Assembly: GCA_002385675.1 (NCBI GenBank) | Contig: DGDY01000147.1 | Coordinates: forward strand, 1-5,959 | DNA from: Anaerolineales bacterium UBA3940 | Lineage (GTDB): Bacteria > Chloroflexota > Anaerolineae > Aggregatilineales > UBA3940 | Direction: 5' to 3' | DNA length: 5,959 bases | Shown here: in pieces, positions 1-4,537 of the stretch | Numbering within the stretch: position 1 is the stretch's first letter | Layout: every line of letters begins with the position of its first letter | Translations under genes and position numbers: made by a program | The notes under the pieces: model-generated | What the model was told of the DNA's origin: nothing | Databases searched by the model: none | Seen by the model: only the letters and a program-made list of their open reading frames with translations

Positions 1-4
1 GATA

Positions 5-9
5 CTCCT
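5..9 (-). promoter_or_regulatory. Shine-Dalgarno-like sequence for a gene beyond the left edge
   Basis: On the minus strand the sequence reads GGAAAAGGAGTATC up to the window edge, with a full AGGAG core. Four bases of spacer lie inside the window, so a start codon one to six bases beyond the edge would be well placed. This suggests another minus-strand gene downstream of htrA, but its coding part is not in the window, so its existence is an inference. Confidence 0.3.
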
Positions 10-13
10 TTTC

Positions 14-30
14 CTGAAAGGAACTTTCAG
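14..30. repeat. Perfect inverted repeat CTGAAAG-GAA-CTTTCAG
   Basis: Seven-base arms with a three-base loop form a perfect hairpin. It lies just upstream of the minus-strand Shine-Dalgarno-like sequence at the left edge and abuts a second small hairpin at 30-45. It could be a 5' leader structure or operator for a gene beyond the edge, or part of a terminator for a plus-strand gene further left. No clean U-tract follows on either strand inside the window. Confidence 0.5.
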
Positions 31-45
31 CCCCCACTGAGGGGC
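30..45. repeat. Inverted repeat GCCCC-CACTGA-GGGGC
   Basis: Five GC-only base pairs close a six-base loop, immediately next to the hairpin at 14-30. Together they make a tandem hairpin element between the end of htrA and the left edge. On the plus strand only a weak T-run (CTTTT at 56-60) follows, so a classical intrinsic terminator is not clear. Confidence 0.4.
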
Positions 46-79
46 AGAACGATCACTTTTGCCTGTGGCGGTTAAGCAA

Positions 80-110
80 GCGGCGGGCCGGGAGCTTTCC
101 GACCCGCCGC
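80..110 (-). terminator. Probable terminator hairpin after htrA
   Basis: GCGGCGGG (80-87) pairs perfectly with CCCGCCGC (103-110). Inside it CGG (89-91) can pair with CCG (99-101) after one mismatch. The hairpin begins 14 bases past the htrA stop on the minus strand, the usual place for a terminator. The sequence after it on that strand is TTGCTTAACC, a poor U-tract, so termination may be weak, assisted, or the hairpin may instead protect the mRNA 3' end. Confidence 0.5.
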
Positions 111-124
111 ACTCTTGCCGCGAG

Positions 125-1393
125 TTAATCCGAGTTTGTGTCCGGTCGTGCGTCCAGCGTTGCGGAAAGCTGCAGGATCTCCCCCTGCCGCACAATCGTG
201 AGTTCCACCTCCTGTCCGACATCGGTGCTGGAGACGAGATAGCCGATCAACTCATCAAAGTTGCGAATGGGGTAGCCATCGACTGCGATGATAATGTCGC
301 CGTCAAGCATGACGGGCGTGCCGCGAAGGGTCACAATCCCCGCCTGGGTTCCGCCCCGGACACCCGCACGCGCCGCCGACCCGCCCGGTATGACCTCGGT
401 GATGAGCACGCCGTCGCTCACCGGCAGGTCGTGCTCCAGCGCGAGTTCGCGCAGCGTGAAGCGCGAGTCGGACGTAATACCGAGGTACGGGTACGCGACC
501 GCGCCCTTCTCGATAAGCTGCGGCACGATGCGCTTGACGGTGTTCACCGGGACGGCAAAGCCGACGCCCATGCTCGTGCCCGTGGTGCTGCGGATAGCGG
601 TGTTCACGCCGATGACGCGCCCGCGCGAGTCAAGCAGCGGCCCGCCGGAGTTGCCGGGGTTGATGGCGGCATCTGTCTGGATGATCATCGGGTTGCTAAA
701 GGCCCCGCCTTGGGCGGAGAGCGCCGTGTCGAGGTTGCGACCCAGCGCGCTGATGATGCCGACGGTCATCGTGCCCGTCAGGCCGAAGGGGTTGCCGATG
801 GCAATGACGCGCTGCCCGACCTGGAGCAGGTCCGAGTCGCCCAGTTCCACCGTGACCAGTTCGGAGCCTTCCGGCGGGTTGACGCGGATCACGGCGAGAT
901 CGCTGTAGGCGTCCCTGCCGACCACCTCGGCAGGCAGAACCGAGCCGTCGGAGAACGTCACGCGCAGATCGTCCGCCGACTCGATGACGTGATTGTTAGT
1001 GACAATGTGGCCCTCGGTATCGTAGATGAAGCCCGACCCGCTGCCGAAGTCCATCAGGCCCTGGTCGGCGTGGTCAACGCTCACGTCGATGTTCACGACC
1101 GCCGGGTTCACCCGCTGGTACAGGTTGATGAGAAGCTGCTCCTCGGCGTCGGCCTCAGCCAGCACCTCTTCCGGAAGCGGGGTGGGGATTTGCAGCCGCA
1201 CCGCCTCGTCGATCACGATCTGCTGGCTGCCGCGCTCGGCGGCGACGGGCGCTACAGCTTGCCCCGCATCATCTGTAGAGACCTGTTCGGCCACCTGCGC
1301 AAGTGTGCTAAACGAACAAGCAGCGGTCACCAGGGCAAGTACTGCCAGTCCGGTGACCACCCGGTTGAACCCGCTATATACCTGGTTCCGCAC
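125..1393 (-). CDS. HtrA/DegP-family trypsin-like serine protease with one PDZ domain, membrane-anchored or lipoprotein
   Basis: This is an envelope quality-control protease of the DegP/HtrA (S1C) family, which degrades or handles misfolded exported proteins. The 422-residue protein starts with a basic end and a hydrophobic segment (about 12-26) ending in TAAC with Cys26. That is a loose lipobox, because Thr replaces the usual Leu, so it may be a lipoprotein or use an ordinary signal peptide or anchor. A low-complexity acidic linker (about 35-85) follows. The protease domain (about 90-290) has all catalytic residues: His135 (TNNHVI), Asp165 (YSDLAV) and Ser249 (GNSGGP). A single PDZ domain (about 300-415) carries a short insertion near 346-364. 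The start is GTG at 1393, with GAGGA nine bases upstream (1403-1407). It lies 105 bases downstream of the J-protein gene. The family is certain; the choice among degP, degQ, degS and htrA names is not. Confidence 0.93.
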   Translation of the reverse strand: MRNQVYSGFNRVVTGLAVLALVTAACSFSTLAQVAEQVSTDDAGQAVAPVAAERGSQQIVIDEAVRLQIPTPLPEEVLAEADAEEQLLINLYQRVNPAVVNIDVSVDHADQGLMDFGSGSGFIYDTEGHIVTNNHVIESADDLRVTFSDGSVLPAEVVGRDAYSDLAVIRVNPPEGSELVTVELGDSDLLQVGQRVIAIGNPFGLTGTMTVGIISALGRNLDTALSAQGGAFSNPMIIQTDAAINPGNSGGPLLDSRGRVIGVNTAIRSTTGTSMGVGFAVPVNTVKRIVPQLIEKGAVAYPYLGITSDSRFTLRELALEHDLPVSDGVLITEVIPGGSAARAGVRGGTQAGIVTLRGTPVMLDGDIIIAVDGYPIRNFDELIGYLVSSTDVGQEVELTIVRQGEILQLSATLDARPDTNSD

Positions 1394-1414
1394 GTCGAAT
1401 TTTCCTCGGCTCCT

Positions 1415-1437
1415 CCGGCGGGCGCGAATACCGCCGG
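1415..1437 (-). repeat. Leader hairpin upstream of the htrA ribosome binding site
   Basis: CCGGCGG (1415-1421) and CCGCCGG (1431-1437) are perfect seven-base inverted arms around a nine-base loop. On the minus strand the hairpin sits seven bases before the GAGGA ribosome binding site of htrA, between the J-protein stop and the protease start. A GC-only stem here could modulate translation, or mark a processing or partial termination point between the two genes. No U-tract follows. Confidence 0.45.
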
Positions 1438-1451
1438 TCTGTGGTGCTGGA

Positions 1452-1468
1452 GCGGGCCTGCATCCCGC
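1452..1468. repeat. Small GC-rich inverted repeat GCGGG-N7-CCCGC
   Basis: Five-base arms at 1452-1456 and 1464-1468 lie in the spacer between the J-protein and protease genes, 14 bases upstream of the larger hairpin on the minus strand. It overlaps the predicted transcription start of the weak htrA promoter candidate. It is short enough to be chance in GC-rich DNA. Confidence 0.25.
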
Positions 1469-1474
1469 CCGGCC

Positions 1475-1502
1475 ATTGTATGTATTATGGTAGTCGTCTC
1501 AC
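1475..1502 (-). promoter_or_regulatory. Weak promoter candidate for htrA
   Basis: On the minus strand TACAAT (1480-1475) matches the -10 consensus at five of six positions. GTGAGA (1502-1497), 16 bases upstream, matches TTGACA at four of six. The -35 element overlaps the J-protein stop codon. If active it would give the protease its own transcript; otherwise htrA is read through from the J-protein promoter. Confidence 0.3.
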
Positions 1503-2473
1503 CGGAGCGACGCCAGTTCTTCGAACAGTTCGCGCTCGCGCTCATTGAGGTCCTTCGGGATGTGGACGTGGATGCGCACGTACAAATCGCCGTACTCTTC
1601 CCTGCTGCGCAGGCGGGGCATACCCTTGCCGCTCAGGCGGATGAGCTGGCCCGGCTGGGTGCCGGGGCTGATCTTGAGCGTCACGCTGCCGGTCATCGTC
1701 GGAACATCAATCTGCCCGCCAAGCACAGCAGTATACAGGTCGATGGTCGCATCGACGTAGAGGTCTTCCCCCTCCCGCGTGAAGCGCGGGTCGTCCTCCA
1801 CGGTCACATTCAGATACAGATCGCCCGGCTCGCCCCGGATGCCCGGCGCGCCCTCGCCCGCCACGCGAACCTTCGTGCCGGTGCGCGCCCCGCGCGGGAT
1901 CTTCACCTGCAGACGGCGGCCATCCTTCGAGATGACTCGGGTCGTCCCGTGGTACGCCTCCTCCAGCGTGATCGCAACATCGGTCTGGAGGTCCTGCCCG
2001 CGCATGTCACGGACACCGGTGCCGCGCACCCCGCCGCCGAACAGGTCTTCAAGCCCGATGCCCCCGGCGGACGTGCGGCGGCTGCCCGTGCCGCTCATGC
2101 CGCCCATGCCGCCGAAAATCACGCGGAAGAAGTCGGAGAAGGCCTCAGCCCCGCTCCCGCCGTACTCAACATGCACGCCGCCCGGCTGGCCGGTCACCCA
2201 CTGCGACCAGTCAAAGCCACCCGGCTGGCCGCCGGTGCGCTGCCAGCTTGCGTAGCTGTGGCGGATCTGATCGTAGCGGGCACGCTTTTCAGGGTCGTTG
2301 AGAACCTGGTAGGCTTCGTTAATCTCTTTGAAGCGAGCCTCCGCCTCCGCGCGATTCTCCCGATTGGCGTCGGGGTGGTACTCCCGCGCGAGCCTGCGGT
2401 AGGCCTGTTTAATCTCTTTCGGGTCTGCATCCTCAGGAACGCCGAGGATGCCATAATAATCCTTATAATCCAT
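1499..2473 (-). CDS. DnaJ/CbpA-type J-domain co-chaperone (class B, no zinc finger)
   Basis: This is a cytoplasmic co-chaperone that stimulates the ATPase of an Hsp70 (DnaK) and delivers unfolded substrates to it. In the 324-residue protein the J-domain spans about residues 4-70, with the invariant HPD loop at 33-35 (REYHPDAN) and the helix IV motif KRARYDQI. A Gly-rich linker with aromatics (about 75-155) follows. Next are the two beta-sandwich substrate-binding domains of the DnaJ C-terminal family (about 160-315), with typical stretches such as VKIPRGARTGTKVR and GDLYVRIHVHIP. No CXXCXGXG repeats are present, so it is the class B / CbpA type rather than a full DnaJ. The ATG start has GGTGA five bases upstream (2479-2483) and a good promoter at 2554-2583. 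No dnaK or grpE is adjacent. It is the first gene of a probable unit with the downstream protease. The name cbpA is plausible but not proven. Confidence 0.95.
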   Translation of the reverse strand: MDYKDYYGILGVPEDADPKEIKQAYRRLAREYHPDANRENRAEAEARFKEINEAYQVLNDPEKRARYDQIRHSYASWQRTGGQPGGFDWSQWVTGQPGGVHVEYGGSGAEAFSDFFRVIFGGMGGMSGTGSRRTSAGGIGLEDLFGGGVRGTGVRDMRGQDLQTDVAITLEEAYHGTTRVISKDGRRLQVKIPRGARTGTKVRVAGEGAPGIRGEPGDLYLNVTVEDDPRFTREGEDLYVDATIDLYTAVLGGQIDVPTMTGSVTLKISPGTQPGQLIRLSGKGMPRLRSREEYGDLYVRIHVHIPKDLNERERELFEELASLR

Positions 2474-2492
2474 TCAGATCACCAACAATTCC

Positions 2493-2548
2493 AGTTCGCT
2501 GCACACGTACACCGAACTCGACTATTTTTTAACATTTAAATGAGTTCG
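2493..2548. promoter_or_regulatory. Three AGTTCG half-sites in alternating orientation downstream of the J-protein promoter
   Basis: AGTTCG occurs at 2493-2498, its reverse complement CGAACT at 2513-2518, and AGTTCG again at 2543-2548. The outer pair with the longest match is CGAACTC (2513-2519) facing GAGTTCG (2542-2548). The predicted transcription start of the minus-strand promoter is near 2547, so the sites lie in about the first 55 bases transcribed, a good place for a repressor. The pattern does not match CIRCE (the HrcA site) or HAIR (the HspR site), so the binding protein is unknown. Confidence 0.4.
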
Positions 2549-2553
2549 ATTTA

Positions 2554-2583
2554 ATTGTAATAGGTGGGTAAAAAACGTGTCAA
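2554..2583 (-). promoter_or_regulatory. Sigma70-type promoter of the J-protein gene
   Basis: On the minus strand a perfect -35 box TTGACA (2583-2578) is followed after 18 bases by TACAAT (2559-2554), five of six matches to TATAAT. The surrounding DNA (2521-2575) is strikingly AT-rich for this window. Transcription should start near 2547, leaving a leader of about 75 bases before the ATG at 2473. Confidence 0.65.
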
Positions 2584-2729
2584 CCGCCCGGGCCGCTTCT
2601 AATGGAGGTTTAACGGACATCATAGGTCGATCTATCGCCTGGGTCAACAGGGAAATTGTCCGCCCCATCCCAACGCGCCGCACGGGTGAAAATGAGTTCA
2701 CCCGGAGGCAAAATAAACTTAAACAGCAT

Positions 2730-2758
2730 TTGATAAACAACCCGACTTATGATAATAT
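2730..2758 (+). promoter_or_regulatory. Promoter candidate for the nuo operon
   Basis: TTGATA (2730-2735, five of six to the -35 consensus) is followed after exactly 17 bases by TAATAT (2753-2758, four of six to the -10 consensus) in an AT-rich stretch. Transcription would begin near 2765, giving a leader of about 200 bases to nuoA. The Rex-like site at 2769-2786 lies immediately downstream of that start. A second TTGACA at 2778-2783 has no good -10 partner. Confidence 0.45.
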
Positions 2759-2768
2759 CCACTAGGAT

Positions 2769-2786
2769 TTGTGACGTTTGACACAA
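2769..2786. promoter_or_regulatory. Rex-type redox operator candidate upstream of nuoA
   Basis: The 18-bp site TTGTGACGTTTGACACAA has perfect TTGTG and CACAA ends separated by eight bases. That is the architecture of operators bound by Rex, the repressor that senses NADH/NAD+ (consensus TTGTGAA-N4-TTCACAA). It lies just past the predicted nuo transcription start, where a repressor would block the polymerase. Rex is known to control the nuo operon in Streptomyces coelicolor, so the target makes sense. The inner positions fit poorly (three mismatches). The core TGTGA-N6-ACACA also resembles a CRP/FNR-family site, an alternative reading. Confidence 0.5.
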
Positions 2787-2825
2787 CGACGCGCGAACGC
2801 CAGCCAACACAGTTCAACAGAACGA

Positions 2826-2842
2826 CCGGTGAGCGTCACTGG
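2826..2842. repeat. 17-bp interrupted palindrome in the nuo leader
   Basis: CCGGTGAGCGTCACTGG reads as CC-x-GTGA-GCG-TCAC-x-GG, symmetrical except at one position on each side. It lies 124 bases upstream of nuoA and could be a second operator or a small RNA hairpin in the leader. No known regulator's site was recognised. Confidence 0.3.
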
Positions 2843-2951
2843 CTGCACGCAAAGCACTGCCTTGCGGACACATAGCACACTGCCCACGCTCTGCTAGATC
2901 GCAATTTAAAATAGCAAACCTAACACTGCGACCGAACGCGTTATCCTGTCC

Positions 2952-2958
2952 GGGAGAG
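2952..2958 (+). promoter_or_regulatory. Ribosome binding site deciding the nuoA GTG start
   Basis: GGGAGAG lies seven bases upstream of the GTG at 2966 and supports that codon as the nuoA start. The following protein begins at the usual place for the family, directly before its first membrane helix. Confidence 0.65.
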
Positions 2959-2965
2959 AAGCCAC

Positions 2966-3325
2966 GTGCTTGTCGTACAATACTTACCGATTGCAATCCT
3001 GGCCCTGCTGTCAACCGCGCTCACCATCTTCGTGGTGTTCGCATCCACCCTCCTCGGTCCACGGCGACCGACTGCAAAGAAGCTCGCCCCATACGAATCG
3101 GGCATGTCCCCCATCGGCCCGGCAGTGCGCCGCCTGCCGATCAAATTCTACCTGGTTGCAGTGCTCTTCATCCTGTTCGACGTTGAAATCATCTTCCTGC
3201 TGCCATATGCTGTGGTTATCCGGCAGTTGGGGCTGTACGGGCTTGTCGTCGTCGGCCTGTTCATTATCATATTGACAATCGGCCTGCTTTATGAATGGAA
3301 GAAAGGCGGCCTCGAATGGGAGTAA
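2966..3325 (+). CDS. nuoA: NADH-quinone oxidoreductase subunit A (complex I)
   Basis: NuoA is a small membrane subunit (ND3 homologue) of proton-pumping complex I. Its loop between helices 1 and 2 reaches the quinone-access region at the junction with the peripheral arm. The 119-residue length is normal. Three membrane helices are visible, at about 4-30, 61-85 and 89-110. The conserved loop carries YESG (43-46), where many homologues have Cys in place of Ser, and the second helix has [16 protein letters not shown] (60-75) with the family's acidic residues Asp72 and Glu74. Translation starts at GTG with GGGAGAG seven bases upstream. The gene overlaps nuoB by ten bases and opens the operon after a leader of about 200 bases. 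The assignment is firm. Confidence 0.97.
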   Translation: MLVVQYLPIAILALLSTALTIFVVFASTLLGPRRPTAKKLAPYESGMSPIGPAVRRLPIKFYLVAVLFILFDVEIIFLLPYAVVIRQLGLYGLVVVGLFIIILTIGLLYEWKKGGLEWE

Positions 3326-3852
3326 CCGGCCAAGAAACCAAAACCGGCGAGTCGGGGTTTTTGCTAACAACCCTAGAGCAAGCCGTTAACTGGGCGCGCA
3401 CGCGCGCCATGTGGCCGATGCTGTTCGGCCTGGCCTGCTGTGCTATCGAGATGATGGCGACGCAGGCATCCGTGCACGACATTTCGCGCTTCGGGATGGA
3501 GCTGATGCGCGCCTCACCGCGCCAGAGCGACCTGATGATCGTCGCGGGGCGCGTCAGCCGCAAGATGGCGCCCGTGCTGCGCCGCCTGTACGACCAGATG
3601 CCCTCGCCCAAGTGGGTGCTGTCAATGGGTGACTGTGCCAGCACCGGCGGCGTCTTTAACAACTACGCCATCCTGCAGGGTGTGGACGAGATCGTGCCGG
3701 TGGATGTGTACGTCGCCGGCTGCCCGCCCCGCCCTGAGCAGCTTATGCACGGCATCCTGACCCTGCACGAGAAGGTCCAGCAGGAGCGGGTGTCCGACTG
3801 GGCAACGTGGGGCGCGCTGGGCAACCAGCAGCCCAACATCGACAACGCTTAA
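3316..3852 (+). CDS. nuoB: NADH-quinone oxidoreductase subunit B (complex I, cluster N2)
   Basis: NuoB (PSST/Nqo6) binds the last iron-sulfur cluster, N2, which passes electrons to quinone at the interface with NuoD. Numbered from the ATG at 3316, the four N2 ligands are all present: Cys41 and Cys42 ([11 protein letters not shown]), Cys107 (SMGDCAST) and Cys136 ([10 protein letters not shown]). The conserved [16 protein letters not shown] (57-72) is also there. The 178-residue length is typical. This start was preferred over the in-frame ATG at 3295 because GAAAGG lies about nine bases before it, while nothing like a ribosome binding site precedes 3295; the longer form would add only seven residues. 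The ten-base overlap with nuoA points to coupled translation. A spacer of 77 bases with a strong hairpin separates it from nuoC. Confidence 0.97.
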   Translation: MGVTGQETKTGESGFLLTTLEQAVNWARTRAMWPMLFGLACCAIEMMATQASVHDISRFGMELMRASPRQSDLMIVAGRVSRKMAPVLRRLYDQMPSPKWVLSMGDCASTGGVFNNYAILQGVDEIVPVDVYVAGCPPRPEQLMHGILTLHEKVQQERVSDWATWGALGNQQPNIDNA

Positions 3853-3869
3853 GTCTCACTGTTGCAAGC

Positions 3870-3902
3870 TTCCCGCCCGGCATATACGGCCCGGGCGCGG
3901 AA
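3870..3902 (+). repeat. Stable intercistronic hairpin between nuoB and nuoC
   Basis: TTCC-CGCCCGG (3870-3880) pairs with CCGGGCG-c-GGAA (3891-3902), giving 11 base pairs with one bulged C around a ten-base loop. Further out, CACTG (3857-3861) and CAGTG (3904-3908) can also pair. No U-run follows, so it is not a classical terminator. It more likely protects or punctuates the mRNA, or causes partial termination before nuoC. Confidence 0.5.
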
Positions 3903-3929
3903 CCAGTGTTGATAGGACGATGACTGCCG

Positions 3930-4487
3930 ATGAGTGGATACTACCCACCCGAGTTCGCCGACATCCTTCGGGAGAACTTCCCCGACGCGGTACAGGAGGT
4001 CATCGAGTTTCGCGACCAGGTCACGGTCATCGTCGACCGTGACTGGCTGATTGAAATCGCGACCTTCCTGCGTGACACCGAAGGCCTGGAGTTTAACTAC
4101 CTCTCCGAACTCAACGCCGTCGACTACTGGCCGGAAGCCCCCCGCTTCGGCATTAACTACATCTTCTACTCCTTCACACACAACCACCTCATCCAGCTCA
4201 AACTCCTCGTAGACGAAACCGACCCCGTCGTGCCATCACTGACGGGCGTCTTCCCGGGGGCCAACTGGCCCGAGCGCGAAGTCTATGACATGTTTGGCGT
4301 GCGCTTCCAGGGCCACCCCGACATGCGCCGCATCCTGATGCCGTATGACTGGACGGGGCACCCGCTGCGCAAGGACTTCCCGCTCGGCTACGAGGAGGTC
4401 CAGTACACATTCAACATCGATCGCATCGAGGCGAACAAGCCGACGCCCTCCTCCGACCCGCCTCAGGTCGAAACCGGGACGGAATAA
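3930..4487 (+). CDS. nuoC: NADH-quinone oxidoreductase subunit C (complex I, 30 kDa)
   Basis: NuoC (Nqo5, the 30-kDa subunit) is a structural part of the peripheral arm of complex I that packs against NuoD. The 185-residue protein has the family fold, beginning with the N-terminal alpha/beta region (about 8-95, including YLSELNAVDY). The signature NWPEREVYDMFG (112-123) follows, then HPDMRRILMPYDW and HPLRKDFPL (129-152). The last 25 or so residues, rich in Pro, Ser and Glu, are a flexible tail. ATG at 3930 is preceded by AGGA about 12 bases away, a rather long spacing. An ATG at 3920 is out of frame. It is not fused to nuoD, unlike in Escherichia coli, and a 50-base spacer separates the two genes. 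Confidence 0.96.
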   Translation: MSGYYPPEFADILRENFPDAVQEVIEFRDQVTVIVDRDWLIEIATFLRDTEGLEFNYLSELNAVDYWPEAPRFGINYIFYSFTHNHLIQLKLLVDETDPVVPSLTGVFPGANWPEREVYDMFGVRFQGHPDMRRILMPYDWTGHPLRKDFPLGYEEVQYTFNIDRIEANKPTPSSDPPQVETGTE

Positions 4488-4489
4488 GC

Positions 4490-4514
4490 CGCCCGCAGGG
4501 GCTGGCGCCGGGCG
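4490..4514 (+). repeat. Intercistronic hairpin between nuoC and nuoD
   Basis: CGCCCG (4490-4495) and CGGGCG (4509-4514) form six GC pairs around a 13-base loop, directly after the nuoC stop and 23 bases before nuoD. The stem is built from the same CGCCCG/CGGGCG core as the hairpin between nuoB and nuoC. No U-tract follows. Confidence 0.4.
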
Positions 4515-4537
4515 TCAGACGGAATGGTGGAAGAGAT

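Larger units (their letters stand above)
2474..2965. other. Divergent intergenic control region between dnaJ/cbpA and nuoA
   Basis: These 492 bases hold no credible gene; the open frames here have no recognisable protein character. From 2474 to 2583 lie the minus-strand promoter and AGTTCG half-sites of the J-protein gene. The middle (about 2584-2725) shows only the second copy of a ten-base direct repeat, AAATGAGTTC (2538-2547 and 2690-2699), and a GGAGG at 2604-2608 with no start codon after it. From 2730 to 2786 lie a plus-strand promoter candidate and a Rex-like operator. The stretch 2787-2965 would be the nuo mRNA leader, with a palindrome at 2826-2842 and the nuoA ribosome binding site. 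No tRNA, riboswitch core or transposon end was recognised. Confidence 0.7.

Noticed and set aside
59..2539. An 826-codon open frame on the plus strand spanning both minus-strand genes.
   Set aside because: It runs antisense to two clear families (HtrA and J-protein) and across their spacer. Its product is Arg/Ala/His/Asp-rich with no recognisable domain, as expected for a GC-rich shadow frame.
2513..2548. CIRCE (HrcA) or HAIR (HspR) heat-shock operator upstream of the J-protein gene.
   Set aside because: CIRCE needs TTAGCACTC-N9-GAGTGCTAA and HAIR needs CTTGAGT-N7-ACTCAAG. The arms here are CGAACTC and GAGTTCG, 22 bases apart, so neither fits.
2522..2740. A 72-codon minus-strand frame upstream of the J-protein gene.
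   Set aside because: It spans the AT-rich promoter and has no recognisable protein features. The perfect TTGACA promoter box lies inside it.
2577..2765. A 62-codon plus-strand frame in the intergenic region, starting with GTG.
   Set aside because: The GTG lies inside the -35 region of the J-protein promoter with no ribosome binding site, the product has no family character, and the frame runs through the nuo promoter candidate.
2787..2965. A tRNA or riboswitch in the nuo leader.
   Set aside because: No T-loop sequence, acceptor-stem pairing or known riboswitch core was found; only short inverted repeats are present.
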